This document shows, piece by piece, positions 12,100 to 24,410 of a stretch of DNA of 64,000 nt. The DNA lies in assembly GCA_019802505.1 (NCBI GenBank), contig JAFMOC010000021.1:1323501-1387500 (forward strand), given 5' to 3'. The notes beneath the pieces were generated by a model that was not told the origin of the DNA, ran no database searches, and worked only from the letters and a program-made list of their open reading frames with translations. The number at the start of each line of letters is the position of its first letter. Position 1 is the stretch's first letter. The position numbers and the translations under genes are program-made. Source of the stretch: Corydoras sp. C115. Taxonomy: Eukaryota > Chordata > Actinopteri > Siluriformes > Callichthyidae.

Positions 12100-13160
12100 C
12101 TCACGTCTGGATGTATATTTATATATCCTTCATTCATCCCTCAGCCTTATTACTGATGACCAAACATCATTTTGCTCAAATAACCCTTTAATATGGTTAA
12201 TCTCCTAAGTGGTGACAAGATTCTGACACTTCTCTTGTAGAATCTCTGCTTATATTTCCTCATGCAAATGAAGCTTTGACGGCTTTTTACTACAACTCAC
12301 TAAATATTTACTGTGGGATTCATATCTGGAGATTGAAAAGCCCCGAGGTGCTTAAGGAAGACACACTGTCCAAGTGTCTCTACCAGGGTATCAGATGACC
12401 AAGGAAAACATCATCACATCACTGCTCCACATCCAGAAGCCTGAAATGTCGAAACCCGATCAGAAGGGTTCAGTTCTTGCTCCTTACACCACATTTTGAC
12501 ACCCATCAAACATAATGCAACAGATCTGGATTCAGTCGACCATGCAATGTTTTTCCACTGCTCGGTAATTCAATTTCGACACTCTTTTGCTTATTGGATT
12601 CTTGCCTTTCTGTTTCCCTCAGACAATAATGGCACTCAAACTGGTCATTTGCTGTTATAGACCATCTGTTCTAATATGTGTTCAGACATATTAGCTGAAG
12701 CATTGGAGTTGTTTTTTTTTTTAATGCAGTTTCTTTGACCGTGCACCACCTGCTTCTCAGAACACTTCTCGCCACCATCCTCTGACCCCTTTTGTTTCAG
12801 CACCATGACTCACTCTACTTGATGCTTTTCAATTATTCACACCATGAAATATACCAATTCGACAACATTGCAGGGTTACCAGTTTTAATAAAAAAACATG
12901 GCAAGTCGATCTAACAAAGACTAAGTCTATCAGCCGTATTTACAGTCTTTAGCGAGCATTTCATTTAGGGTGTGTCATTGTGTCTTTGCTATTGTAACAA
13001 CAGAACAGGTATACCAAAATGCATGTACTTACTTTCTTAATTATTCATGGGTGTTTTTGATGCAACCTGAAATAAACCACAGCGTGTCCTGTGCCATTCC
13101 CTTTAAGACCCAGGTGAGGTCTGACTTTGGTGGATTGCCATTTTAACGGCACAGTTAGAT
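12100..13160. other. Old dispersed-repeat-like region, no gene
   Basis: Unclassified sequence with a flavour common in teleost interspersed repeats ('tttgctgttatagaccatctgttct', 'cgtgcaccacctgcttctcag'). Several stop codons occur in all frames and no termini were found. Confidence 0.35.
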
Positions 13161-13867
13161 GGACTGAATGGTATATGACATGTTCAATTTCACTGTGAAT
13201 CAAGAACCAGACCAAGAGTTCTCAACTGGTCTCAGTCCAGACCCAGATTTTCTCATGGTCATTAAGTCGCGACCCACTGATATAGAATACAAGCAAAAAT
13301 CCATATTTACTTTCTTCCGGGTTAGAACATCAAAAATTCAAAGAGAAGGGTAACCAGTAAATGAATGGTGGTTACCATTGGAACGAGAATGCTGTGAAGG
13401 GAATCTTAACAGGTACAATGTGTCATGCTGTAAATCTGAAGCAACTGTAGAAAGCAAAAATATATACAAACACAGAATCTGAGCCACTGCATTTATTTTT
13501 TACACATTGTCCGCGACCCACCCAGAGCATGTCCAACACCCACTTTTGGGTCACGACTCACCATTAGAGATACTCTGGTGTAGACTATGTATATACATTC
13601 TCATTGAAAATGCACTGATATTTAATAGCATCCAGTAGCATTGGGCAACCACGTGTGTTGAAGAGTCACTGCAAAGATAGCAGGGAATGTCTGTTGATGT
13701 TTGCCTAGATTGTGTTTTCAGACAGTGGTGGGAGTCCTGGCAATCAGAAAATAGGGTAAGACAACACTGTATACACAGAAACCAATAACCCACATTTTAT
13801 AAATCTAAAATTGCAAGATGCATTCATACTGTGGTTGCAACTAAAAATAATGTCCAATGGACTATAA
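13161..13867. other. Intergenic, no gene seen
   Basis: ORFs of 60-80 codons only, with no domain, splice or repeat signature. Confidence 0.4.
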
Positions 13868-14070
13868 ATGTACATTTACATTACATTTGGTCATTTAGCA
13901 GACACTTTTACCCAAAAGCAAGCACAGGGTTGGTCACAGCATCCCTGGAGCAGTGAGAGTTAAGGGCCTTGCTTAAGGACCCATATTGGTAACTTCAGTG
14001 AACCTGGGATTTGAACCCACAACTTCAGCTTGATAGCCCAACACCCTAACCACTAAGCTACCATGACTGG
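13868..14070 (-). mobile_element. SINE family B, near full length
   Basis: Runs from 'tacatttacattacatttgg' to 'ccactaagctaccatgact'. The complement carries the A-box and B-box layout. Confidence 0.8.
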
Positions 14071-15399
14071 GTAAAAAAAAAGGAGATGTATCTATTTAAA
14101 TGACCAGTAAGTGTACAATAAAAAAATATATATGTAATTAGGCAACACACCTCAAAATGTATCATTTATATTGTTCAATTACAACAAAAATATTTTTAAA
14201 AAATCGAACTTTGCTGTAGATACCAATTTGAACCCTTAACATCCAATGAAAATCTGAAAAATGCAAAAAGCCACCAGTGAGATTTAAGACAAAATGCCTT
14301 CACCTATTAATTATAAAGTTTTTGGTTATGTTAGTTTAAAACTCAATAACTTCATAACTAATTGGGCTCAATAACTCAAAGAATTCACTTCTGCTGAAAA
14401 AAGAATAAAGGTTTCCGACAGGCGCCGGAACAAAGTTATGAAAAGCCACAAGCCAGAAGAATACAAAAAGGTTTCAAAGGCTTTCAAATCTTAAAGGCTT
14501 GATATAAAAGGGTTTTAAAGGCTTTCAAATTTTAACGGCATGCCTCTGGCCTTTTGGTAGCTTCCCAGATCAATTTCCTCATAACAGTCGTCCAGTTTGG
14601 AAGGACGGCATGTTCTACAGCAGGAAAGGTGGTAGTGATACCGCAGACTTCATTTTTTTATAATGTTCTGATTCTCAGTTGTGGTCATTAATAGAAAACG
14701 AGAAGTCTGGCAGCACAGACGCCTAGCCTCGTATCGACTGGCCTTCAAAACCAGAAGGATGTTTACCCAAGAAGAAAGATGCCGAATGACTTGAAAAACA
14801 TACAAGCCATAAAAGCTATGATGAGACGTCCTGGGCTTATGACATCTATCTGCTCAGGTTATAGTGCAAATAAAAGCCGCTTTTGATAAGATGCCACACT
14901 GTTTGCCACATTTTGGCTTATGTTTGGCAAATGACTGCACAGTGAGTACTGCTCTCGCCTCAGAGCAAGATGGGCCCGGGTTCGATTCCAGTGTAGAGTA
15001 AACCAAGTTCCATTTTGTGTGAAGTCTGCAGCTACTATTAATAATACTGTATACAAAGACATCACTCATATGGAGAGATAAAAAGGTAATTTAGAGAAAC
15101 ATATGCTGTCTTTAAGATATATAAGAGCCTATGTCTATTTCAGCAGAACAATGCCAGGTCTCCTTTTGTATGAGTTACAACTGAATGGAGTCATTACCAT
15201 AAAATATATAAGTTTGGCTGGTGACGCCTACAGTTCAGATCGGTTACCTTCTGAAAATGCATAGAGCATCACATGCATAAGAATCAGATGATTTCTTATG
15301 CAAGTCTCCGATGGTTTTCTCAGAAAGCAAATTATGAAGATGCATAATTGACCCAAAATTAAGTGAGTGATCTATTTTGCCTACAGTGTTTACACACTA
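14071..15399. other. Intergenic, includes a small internal duplication
   Basis: 'aggctttcaaat' followed by 'aaaggct' is repeated about 50 bp apart near 14,475-14,535. A short tRNA-SINE head remnant ('gggcccgggttcgattcc') lies at about 14,940-15,005. No gene was recognised. Confidence 0.4.
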
Positions 15400-15615
15400 A
15401 GGAATTAGTCCTCCACATTTAACCCATCCATGAATGAAACACACACACACACTTGTAAAGTGAGCACACATGCCCAGAGTGGTGGGCTGCCCTGCATATA
15501 GCATCTGGGGGTCAATTGGGGGCACTTCAGCTACAGTACTTGGTGGGACTGGAAATCAAACCAGGGTCCTTTAGGTCACAAGGCTGTTTCTTAACCACAA
15601 GCTCACATCTGCCCC
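15400..15615 (-). mobile_element. SINE family C, partial
   Basis: 'cctccacatttaacccatcc' through 'gcatctgggggtcaattggg' to the eroded head complement. About 30 bp is deleted relative to the 11,620 copy. Confidence 0.7.
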
Positions 15616-15719
15616 ATTACATTGTATATGTTGTTGTCTATCCGGGATAGATTGATGAAATTCTTAAAATGTTTACAAGCTTTAAGTACCCAACAAGCCT
15701 TATAATAAAGTCTTCAATT

Positions 15720-15937
15720 GCATTTACATTTGGCCGACACTTTTATCCTCTACGACTTACAGGTATTCCAACTTGGTTGGGATAAGAACAAAGAATTGAT
15801 GAAGCATCCCCGGAGCAATGAGGATTAAAGGTCTTGCTCATGGACCCACATTGGTAACTTAAATGGACCTGGGATTTGAAACCACAAAATTCTGATTGAT
15901 AGCCCAAAACCCTAACCACCAAGTTACCATGCCCAAA
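15720..15937 (-). mobile_element. SINE family B, diverged
   Basis: 'catttacatttggccgacac' to 'accaccaagttaccatgccc'. The internal blocks 'ggagcaatgaggattaaagg' and 'gacctgggatttgaa' are preserved. Confidence 0.75.
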
Positions 15938-16026
15938 TGTAAATCTGCAAAATATTTTTTTAATCATTGAAAAAAATAACAGACAAATCGTTCATCTGGA
16001 TAATATAAACATAAAGTAAATAAAGA

Positions 16027-16330
16027 GCAGGCAAGATCCAGGTTCAAATCCTAATCTGGATGGAGTGTCTATGTTTTGTGTCAGCATGGGTTTCCTTCGG
16101 ATTCTTCAGTTTCCTCCCACAATCCAAAAACATAGCTGCTCTAAATTGGCTAACATTGGCTGCTCTAAATCTAAATTTCCCCTATATAGCATGTTTTTTG
16201 TGGGTAAGGGTGTGCCCAGTGATGGATTGGAGCCTGTCCCAGTGCCCAAAACATTCTACCCAGGATGGGCATGGGGACCCCCGTGACCCTAGTCCCCAGT
16301 ATAGTATTAAGAGGAAGATAATGAGATGCG
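16027..16330 (+). mobile_element. V-SINE, 5'-truncated
   Basis: Starts in the B-box region ('aggttcaaatcctaatctgg') and continues to 'aggaagataatgagatg', with a small internal duplication of 'tggctgctctaaat'. Confidence 0.75.
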
Positions 16331-17259
16331 AGGAAAAAATGCAGCAGTGGAACATAATGTGAGCTACTTTTATTACAGGTCTCTGATTGGGTGTAAAACA
16401 CTTTTTAAATCTGTATGATAAGTAACTATACATCTTATTAAAAATCCTTTACTGGATATCTGCAGCCATGGTAAGAAGAGCATCTCAGATCAGACCTGTC
16501 CTTCCCTGATATTAATTAAACCATAGCTTACACGAGCACAACGAACCAAATGAATCTATTTGTTTTGAAGCCAGCTTGTCACTTGCAGCTTTAAATATAA
16601 ATGCCACAAACTGCATATTTATTAGGGCTAAACAGATGGGGCAGGTTATTATTGTCAAGTGACATGCAATTCATGTTGAAATGCTCGAGCATACTTTTAT
16701 TAGAATTAATGATTTTGTGTCACTGCCATGTTTACATGACAATTCCATCATAATATCCGATGTGCAGTGCATGAGCATATTAAACACCGGCTGCCAGAGA
16801 TGAGCAGCTTATGTGAGTGTACTAGAAAAGTTTCCTAAAATTGTCTTTACGGTCTTGATGATGGCACAAAAAAAGATAAAAACATCAGCCAATATCATTT
16901 TATTTGACAAGATCTTCTGTTGTAAGACAATTATTCTTCTAAGTAAAAAAAAAAGGGTAAACAAGCCGAGTGAAGAAGTGAACTGTCCTTGTTCGACAAA
17001 TTCACTTAGTTCCACCTTCAGCAATAAATGTAAACATCCCGACTCTGTGTTTAGAGTTCACATTTATTTAAAGGTGACACTCAGTGCTGCTGTATGTTTA
17101 ACGCATGGGTGGTTGATTTAATATGGCACTGCAGCCAAGCGCACCACAGCGCCGCAGTTAATTCTATAAGCATGTACCTGAAACAGTGTCATTTAAATCA
17201 CCATACTGAACCAAACTGTATAAGTAATCAATTAATATATTCATGACATATGTCTGAGG
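16331..17259. other. Repeat-free island, no gene
   Basis: No SINE or microsatellite. Contains the near-palindrome TTGTCAAGTGACATG near 16,652 and homeobox-like ATTA cores. It could be intronic or regulatory DNA, but nothing proves it. Confidence 0.3.
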
Positions 17260-17370
17260 GGACGGCACAGTGGCTTAGTGGTTAGCACGTTCTCCTCTCA
17301 GCACTAGGGATTCCCGGTTCGAAACCCCATCTGGGTGGAGTTTCCATGTTCTCCCCGTGGGTTTCTGTCT
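17260..17370 (+). mobile_element. V-SINE head fragment
   Basis: A box ('tggcttagtggttagcacg') and B-box-like 'ggttcgaaacc', then 'gtttccatgttctccccgtg'. The rest is lost. Confidence 0.8.
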
Positions 17371-17679
17371 GAGGGGGAGCTCATTGGGATCAGCCCAGTC
17401 AGCAAACAGTAGACAAAATTAAAATAGAGTAAAATTTGCTAAATTCAACTTGAGGGTTAAAACATGAGGTCAGTTATTGGAATTCAACAATAAGGGTACA
17501 TCAGGCATTACAGGTACATTAGAACCATTTGATCAATCATTCAGCCTGCCTCTCACTTTTCTCACATTTGCATGTTCTTTCCTTTGTCTGGGGGTTTCAT
17601 TCAGGAAGTTCGGTTTTCATCCAGAATCCAAGAATACAGGTTATTAAAGTTTCATCTGATCTCATTATCTTCACACACA

Positions 17680-18135
17680 TACACACACTACGTAGGGGCA
17701 ATTTAGAGCCGCCAAGTCCCATAAAATTCAAGTTTTTACTCTATAGGAGCAAACTGGAGAACCAGGAGAAAACCAACAAGGATACTGAAAGGGCCACAGG
17801 GTGCCAATCCATTACTGTTAGTTACACACTAACGTACACACACAGACTATATAGGGGCAATTTAAAGCAGCCAATTCACCTCGATTCCATGGTTTTGGAG
17901 AATACTGGAGAAAATCCACACAGATACGAGGGCCACAGGGTGCTAATCTATTGCTTGACATACACTCACTAACAGACAGACTATATAAAAGTAATTTAGC
18001 ACAGACAATTTACCTTAAATACATGTTTTGGACTGTATGAGGAACCCAGAAGAAACCCACATGGACACAGGGAGAACATGGAAACTCCACCCTGATGGGG
18101 ATTTTAACCTGGTTCCCTGCTAACCACTACCCGAT
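17680..18135 (-). mobile_element. V-SINE-derived tandem (three partial units)
   Basis: Three successive antisense blocks, each with 'ggggcaatttaga'-like then 'ggagaaaac/cacang' elements, starting near 17,693, 17,855 and 17,985. The last continues to 'ggaaactccaccctgatgg'. The first two share 'gggccacagggtgc', which is not part of the normal V-SINE. Confidence 0.6.
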
Positions 18136-18183
18136 ACCCCAATCCTAAAAACATACATGTTCATTTACTTGTAACAAAGGCGA

Positions 18184-18236
18184 TCTATCCATTATCTTAT
18201 GCTTAAGCCTCTAATATGGGCGTGGGGGGGTTCCCC
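18184..18236 (-). mobile_element. V-SINE 3' fragment
   Basis: 'ctatccattatcttatgctt' then 'gggcgtgggggggttcccc'. Tail-proximal block only. Confidence 0.65.
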
Positions 18237-18861
18237 ACTGTATATTTTTTTAAATAACCTTTAACTCGTTCACCACGTTCTTGTGAAGAATGTCGCCTGG
18301 TGGTTCCACCGCATCGTGGTGTTAATTCTCACTCGGTTTCATTCCTCACTGCAAAATAGAGTGCAGGATAGGATAATGATCAGGTTTGAAAATTCTAAAG
18401 TGTAGCTGGGTTCTTCCTTAACTACTGCCTTGTGTCCCTCATTCGTAAGTCACTTTATATAAAAGCATCTGCTAAATGTCTAAATGTAAACCTAGATATA
18501 AAGTGACAACTATAAGATTGTAACTTCATTAAACACAGAATACAGTGCTACATAATAAGTCCCTCTGCGCAACACCAACTCCACTGAGACGGAGGTTGTT
18601 GTGAGTCCTGTGGGACTTTCGTACCTTGTACACAGCCCTTATTTTAAACCTAACTTGATGAATTACAATGTTGATGGCGAGTTAAGACTGTTCTCTACAT
18701 CCGTGTCTTATGTCCAATGCCATTTTTAACAGACACTTTTTCTCTGGAAAAGAGAAGTAAACCGACAAAAAGCTGCAAAACACTACAAATGTATGTTCAA
18801 GGCTTTGATGGAGAAAGTCCAGCAAGTCCATACAGGTTCTCAGAAACCCCTACGGTAAGAG

Positions 18862-19165
18862 AGAGCCACAGACTTGTGGTTAAGAAACCAGCCTTGTGAC
18901 CTAAAGTTCCCCGCTTTGATTCCCAGTCCCACCAAGCACTATGGCTGAAGTACCCTTGAGCAAGGCACCTAACCCCAATTGCTCCCTGTGCGGCGTATAG
19001 AGGGCTGCTCACCACTCCGGCGAATAGAGGGCTGCCACCACTCCGGGCATGTGTGCTCTTCACTCAGTGTGTATATGTATGTGTCACTGCATGGATGGGT
19101 AAAATGTGGAGGACAAATTCCTCTATGTGTAAGCACAGCAGACAAAATAAATCACTGAATTATCC
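18862..19165 (+). mobile_element. SINE family C, near full length
   Basis: Head 'cagacttgtggttaagaaacc' with a B-box-like 'tttgattccc', then 'gagcaaggcacctaacccca'. A duplicated 'gggctgc..accactccgg' block follows, and then 'aaatgtggaggacaaattcc'. This copy is in sense orientation. Confidence 0.75.
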
Positions 19166-19627
19166 TTTTTAGAAATCTTCAACATTTTAAAAGAAAACCA
19201 CTTAAAGAATTTTATAGCCGTTGATCATTCTCGAGTTACTCGGTTTACCTGAACACACAATATCTAAAGTGCTAAAGGTTTTATCTTTAAAATTGGCTAA
19301 AACAGTCACTTCCAGGCAGTTCATTCAGGAGTCCACCTGAACAAATCATTGTAGAGATATTGCCTTTATGGTAATGATAGAATCATATAAAGTACCAGTA
19401 AGGTCACTCCAACCTTGACCTTTAACCATCAAACTCCTCTCAGTTCATTAAGAAGTCTGGATGAATATTTGTGCAAAATCTGAAGACAGACCTTTAGAAT
19501 GACAAAGAAAATTGAAAGCAAATATATCCTCAGTGCTGTGCAATAAATCGAGCATGAAAGAAAATACAAGTGAAAGAATCATGACGCAACTATAATAATA
19601 GTATTTATTCTTTCAATATCTTTATCA

Positions 19628-19974
19628 GGGCGGCACGGTGGCTTAGTGGTTAGCACGTTCTCCTCTCAGCACTAGGGATTCGCGGTTCAAATCCCAATCT
19701 GGGTGGAGTTTCCATGTTCTCCCCGTGTCCGCGTGGGTTTCCTCCGGGTTCTCCGGTTTCCTCCCACAGTCCAAAAACATGGATCAAGTCAACTGAATTC
19801 TCAAAATTGCCCCATATTGAGTGTGTCTGTGTGAGTGAGTGTGTGCCCAGCGATAGGTTGGCGCCCTGTCCTGGGTGTATCTGCCCAGCGCCTGAAACAT
19901 TCTCCCCTGGATGGACATGGGGAACCCCCCTGCGACACTACTAGAGGATAAAGCGGAAGATAATGAATGGATGA
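19628..19974 (+). mobile_element. V-SINE, full length, 13-bp TSD
   Basis: Flanked by exact AATATCTTTATCA at 19,615-19,627 and 19,975-19,987. Intact A box, B box and central domain, with a GGAT/GAAT tail. It looks young. Confidence 0.95.
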
Positions 19975-20247
19975 AATATCTTTATCATTTTATTAATTTA
20001 TTATATTTCAAACCATTTGTACTAATTAGGGCACTATTCAGGCACAAACCAGAACAAAGTTTGAACACCTTGAATGGGTCACTAGTGCAAAGCAAACAAC
20101 ACATACAAACACTAAATGTTGCTTTTAAATACAATTAAAGTCCTGAACTTTTTTTTTAGTTAGATTTTCTTTAAAACAATGTTTGACTGACTACTAATTT
20201 TGTGGTAATATGATGTTAATGCTAATTACGCCATTTCAGTTAACGGG

Positions 20248-20556
20248 TAGGAGCAGTACACTAGCTTAGAGGTTATCACGTTCGTCTCTCAGCGTTGAAG
20301 CTCGAATCCCAATCTGGGTGGAGCCTCTATGTTCACCCCGTACCTGTGTGGGTTCCTTCAGGACCCCATTTTCCTCCCACAGTCCAAAAAGGATACAAGG
20401 TAAATTGAGTACTCTAAATTGCCCCATATAGTGTGTGTGAGTGAGTGAGTGTGCCCAGTGATGATTGGCGCGCGTCCTGGGTGTATCTACCCAGTGTCCG
20501 AAACATCCCAGGAACCCCTGCAACCTTAATAGAGAATTAAGTGGAAGCTAATGAGT
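20248..20556 (+). mobile_element. V-SINE, diverged
   Basis: 'agcttagaggttatcacgttc' head, eroded B box, central domain and 'aagtggaagctaatgagtga' tail. Confidence 0.8.
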
Positions 20557-20857
20557 GAGAAAGGATACAGTACAAGTTTGGCCTTTTCTCTCCTTTTCAC
20601 TCCATTTATTTTACACGGTATCAATGGATTTTGTTGTTCTACAAAAGTTTTACAAAAAATCCACACAAAATAAAAACCTCTGGGTATCCACCAGACAACT
20701 TGACCCAGTGACTGCTTACTACCTGTTGCACCCTCAAGTCGCCTATAATGTTCATACAACATAGTCACATTTTGAAACTATGGTCCAAATTTACAAAATA
20801 AACATACGTATGATATCTTCTGTATTGTTGTGCTTTTATGTTCTTGCACTTAAACAC

Positions 20858-20907
20858 CATCCATCCACTCCATCTTCCGCCTTATCCTCTACTAGGGTCG
20901 CGGGTGT

Positions 20908-20990
<83 letters not shown>
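20858..20990. repeat. V-SINE tail fragment joined to (TA)n
   Basis: Antisense V-SINE 3' block (20,858-20,906, 'ctactagggtcgcggg') running straight into (TG)n and about 72 bp of (TA)n. Confidence 0.85.
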
Positions 20991-20992
<2 letters not shown>

Positions 20993-21509
20993 CATGATGA
21001 ATCTTGGAATCTTCTAAAGCATAAAGGCAACACTCTTGACTTCGCAGGCAGAATAAAATGAGGCAAAATAACATGAAGAAAATTACAAGAACTTGAATTT
21101 TGGAAGGGAAATGAAAGTAAAACAGCATCTCAGTCTCACCTTGAATAGAGTCAGAAATAGCTTTTTTTTTAACAAAAGCTACTTTTCTCAAGCAGTGAAC
21201 CTGGCCCACTTTTCGTCTAGCCTCAATAACATTAGCAAAAGCAATTAACCTTTAGCCCGCAGCCTTACAGTTAGTGAGCTGCAAAATTCCCCTTTACTCA
21301 GATTCATCAGATGTTTTAAACCAAAGACAACCAACACTTACAAATAATAAAATCATCTGACTCGACTGTCATGTAGTGAAATATTATGAGATTACAGTCT
21401 AAAGATTATGAATGAATGGTGTGGCAGGCAGTTGTCAACAAATCGAACAAAAACAGCCAATTAAAATCTTTTAAATACACAACACAAAATATAGTTTTAT
21501 TTCTTACAA

Positions 21510-21652
21510 ATAATACATAGTATTTAGCATGTCCGCCTCTCAGTGCTTTGAATCCAGGTTTCAATCCTGATCTATACTTTTCCACTTTCCATGTTCTCCA
21601 AGTGGAGTTTCTCCAGGTTCTCCGGTTTCCTCCCACAGTCCAAAAACATGAG
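21510..21652 (+). mobile_element. V-SINE 5'-half fragment
   Basis: 'tttagcatgtccgcctctcag' to 'cccacagtccaaaaacatg'. The A box is damaged and the 3' half is absent. Confidence 0.75.
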
Positions 21653-21692
21653 GATAAAGACGAAGATAATAAATGAAAAATTAAAATTTGAC

Positions 21693-22072
21693 AAGGGTGG
21701 CACGGTGGCTAATTGGTTAGCACGTTCTGCTCTCAGTACTGGGGATTCCTGGTTCAAATCCCAATCTCCCCGTGTCTACATGGGTTTCCTCTGGGTTCTC
21801 CGGTTTCCTCCCACAGTGCAAGGTGTTGCTTGAATGCTCTAAATTGCCCCATATAGTACAGGTATGTGCTTGTGTGAGTGAGTGAGTGAGTGTGCCCAGT
21901 GATAGATTGGCACCCTGTCCTACATTTACATTTAGTGGACGCTTTTACCCAAAGCCTGGATGTCCTGGGTGTAATTGCCCAGTGCCCGAAATGTTCTCCC
22001 TTGGATAGGCATGGGAAACCCCTCCTGCGAACCTAGTAAGGGATTAAGGACAAGATAATGGATGGATGGATG
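21693..22072 (+). mobile_element. V-SINE carrying a family B tail insertion
   Basis: Complete in outline ('gggtggcacggtggctaatt' to a GGAT tail). At about 21,923-21,957 a piece of the family B 3' end ('tacatttacatttagtggac') interrupts 'ccctgtcct'. Confidence 0.75.
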
Positions 22073-22169
22073 AAATTTGTCAAAACCTGGTATTTGGTAG
22101 ATGATGTAATGTAAACTGGTTAACCTGATTCTATGAGACTTAATAAGACGACTTCATTCAGCCTTTAAA

Positions 22170-22430
22170 CTGGGGCAGTTATAGGCTTGTGGTTTAGGAA
22201 CTAGCCTTGTGATCTGAAGGTCTCCAGTTCTTTCACAGTCCCACCAAGTACTATGGCTCAAGTCTCTTTGGGGAAGGCACCTAACCCCAATTGCCCCCTG
22301 GCGCCGTATACAGGGCTGCCTACCGCTGCTTACCACACCTGTGTGTGTATAATTGTGTGTTTCACTGCAAGGATGGGTTAAATGTGGAGGACAAATTCCT
22401 CTGTGTGTAAGTACAGTAGGCAAAATAGAT
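22170..22430 (+). mobile_element. SINE family C, partial
   Basis: 'gcttgtggtttaggaact' head, 'aggcacctaaccccaattgc', then 'aaatgtggaggacaaattcc'. This copy is in sense orientation. Confidence 0.75.
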
Positions 22431-22845
22431 TTAAACTTGAGTTTAAACTAGATTTAAACTCAATTTAAACTTTTAACCTCTTAGCCACCTGATATTTAGG
22501 TTTGAAATAAACCCAATACTGTATTCACATCCAAACAACAGAAAAGACCAGAGAGCTACCCTTTAACACATCTCAAAACAGTGAGGCTTGGTTAAAGCTG
22601 AACATATTGTGAAAAAAATAAAATTCTCCAATATATTGTTTCAAAATCTGTCTCTTGCTGTTTAATATTTTTTTTGGTGTTAACCTTTACTGACAGAAGT
22701 TACACAACACCTTTGTGTCTCCAGTATTTTTTTCATGTCTGAATCTTCTGTACAATCGCTACATTTGCACAAGTAGAAATCAGAAAGCATTTAGACTTCG
22801 AACTCAGTACAACGGATTTAAATGTACGTAAAAACTTCTTCTAAC
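22431..22845. other. Intergenic, no gene seen
   Basis: AT-rich unique-looking spacer leading to the TA target of the pogo-like element. Confidence 0.4.
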
Positions 22846-22847
22846 TA

Positions 22848-23648
22848 CCGTATTTTCCGGACCATAAGGCGCACCGTATTATAAGGCGCAGTCTGAATTA
22901 CGGGGTCTATTTCTGTATTTGACCCACGTATAAGGCGCACCGTACTATAAGGCGCAGTCTCAATTACGGACTCTATTTCTGTACGGTACTTATTCTGTAC
23001 GGCACCATATTATAAGACACTTGCTAAAACATACGATCTACAAGAAAAGTAAAGGATGCAAAACGGTGATTTATAATTGAAGTTTATTCTACTACTTGAC
23101 AAAACACATTATTTTTAATCACTCTTCTCTCACAAATCCATCAAAGTCCTCATCTTCTGTGTCTGAATTAAAAAGCTGCACTCCGGGTTCCCCCTCATCA
23201 ATGTCCAAGTCAGTCTCGTCGTTCAGCAATGATGCCGGCTTTCGTGAAAGGTCGGACAACAGTTACAGCAGAAACCTCAGCTCGGGGATCCACAATCCAT
23301 TCTCAGACGGTGGCGTAACTCGCCCGCCTCTGCCGCCGAGTTTTAGTAAACGTGTGTTCGCCGTTTATCATCCATCGCTCCCACGCCGCGTGCAACTTTA
23401 CTTTAAATGCCCTGTTTACGCCAATGTCCAGCGGTTGGAGTTCTTTATTTAATCCTCCCGGAATGACGGCAAGCTCCGAATTAATTTTCTTCACTCGGCT
23501 TTTCACGAAAACACCCGGTCGCACAACAATACTTTTATAGATTTTGGAATTCAGTACACGTATAAGGCGCACCGGATTATAAGGCGCACGTCCGATTTCT
23601 GGGAAAATTTTAGGCTTTTAGGTGCGCCTTATAGTCTGGAAAATACTG
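22848..23648 (-). mobile_element. pogo/Tc1-mariner-like DNA transposon remnant
   Basis: Terminal inverted repeats begin C(C/A)GTATTTTCC at both ends ('ccgtattttccggaccataa' on the left, complement 'cagtattttccagactataa' on the right). They are bounded by TA at 22,846-22,847 and 23,649-23,650, and contain repeated 'ataaggcgcacc' units. On the minus strand, 23,303-23,572 encodes a transposase remnant with the LAVIPGGLNKELQPLDIGVN block typical of pogo/jerky-type DDE_1 transposases, in which the final Asp is catalytic. The upstream transposase (DNA-binding domain and first catalytic residues) is missing, so the copy is non-autonomous and presumably dead. Confidence 0.85.
23303..23572 (-). pseudogene. 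Transposase fragment (DDE_1, pogo-like), C-terminal part
   Basis: The 89-codon open stretch covers only the end of the catalytic domain, ending in the ERWM and RRQRRASYATV blocks common to this family. The plus-strand serine-rich ORF over the same bases is a shadow. Confidence 0.8.
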
Positions 23649-23650
23649 TA

Positions 23651-24410
23651 ATAAATAAAAAGTCCAGGCTTGCAGCGCAATGTCAACGGAGTTTAAAAAA
23701 ATTTTACACTTTCCCAATATTACTGTAATTTTGTTTTAGAGCCATTTCAGCTGCATAGGCTTTATTCCTGGCTTTTGCAGTTTATTAGTTTGTTTTTTGT
23801 AATACAGTCATTTGTGTTTTTATATTCAGTTCAGTTCATACATGTTACATGTCTAATCCAGATTAATATTTTCTAGGCACTCTACAAACCATATATGTAG
23901 TACATGCACTTGTTAATTTAAAAACTTTGTGCATACTGCAAAAAGTAAAACGTCTTACAGCAAGTTCTACACCTGCTGTTTTTTATTCCAGCTAGATGAG
24001 AAACCACTGAGACTTTTCCAGTAATCTATTGTTAGGACCTGGGCTTTCCCGTTTTAAAATAATAAATCAGTCTTGCCTGGACTCTCATTATTTTGGCATT
24101 AATTACCTCGACGTGCTGGTTTGAAATAACTGTTAATGAAATTTTGAACTATACACCTCCAATTAAAGTGAACTCAAACTGATCACATTTGGCTTTTAGT
24201 ACTGGTCTCTCAAAGAGCTTTTTTACAATAATCACCACTTTAATCCACATCGGCTTTGTGAGGGGCTCAACCCATGTGCAGAAATTTCAGATTATCTGGA
24301 TTACAAGAGAGAGAACATCACAAAATAAAAAAATACTTTAAGCTAAATATAGAAAACAAACACGAAGACCTACTATAAGGTCAGTGGACAATCAGAAAAT
24401 ATATTGTACA
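23651..24410. other. Intergenic, no gene seen
   Basis: AT-rich, with no recognised repeat apart from a (GT)n run at about 24,414-24,437 just beyond it. Confidence 0.4.

Noticed and set aside
16813..17121. 102-codon plus-strand ORF
   Set aside because: No family resemblance. An overlapping ORF of similar length on the other strand suggests chance in AT-rich DNA.
19637..19700. Functional tRNA genes at the SINE heads
   Set aside because: A-box and B-box-like motifs are present, but there is no complete cloverleaf and the same head recurs in about 50 SINE copies.
19714..19944. Recurrent ORFs with proteins rich in CPRGFPPGSPVSSHSPKTW, seen in over 20 places
   Set aside because: They are translations of the V-SINE central domain in one frame or the other. 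They appear wherever the SINE is present and have no gene context.
23096..23452. Serine-rich 118-codon plus-strand ORF
   Set aside because: Lies within and opposite to the pogo-like transposase remnant, whose minus-strand frame has recognisable family motifs.
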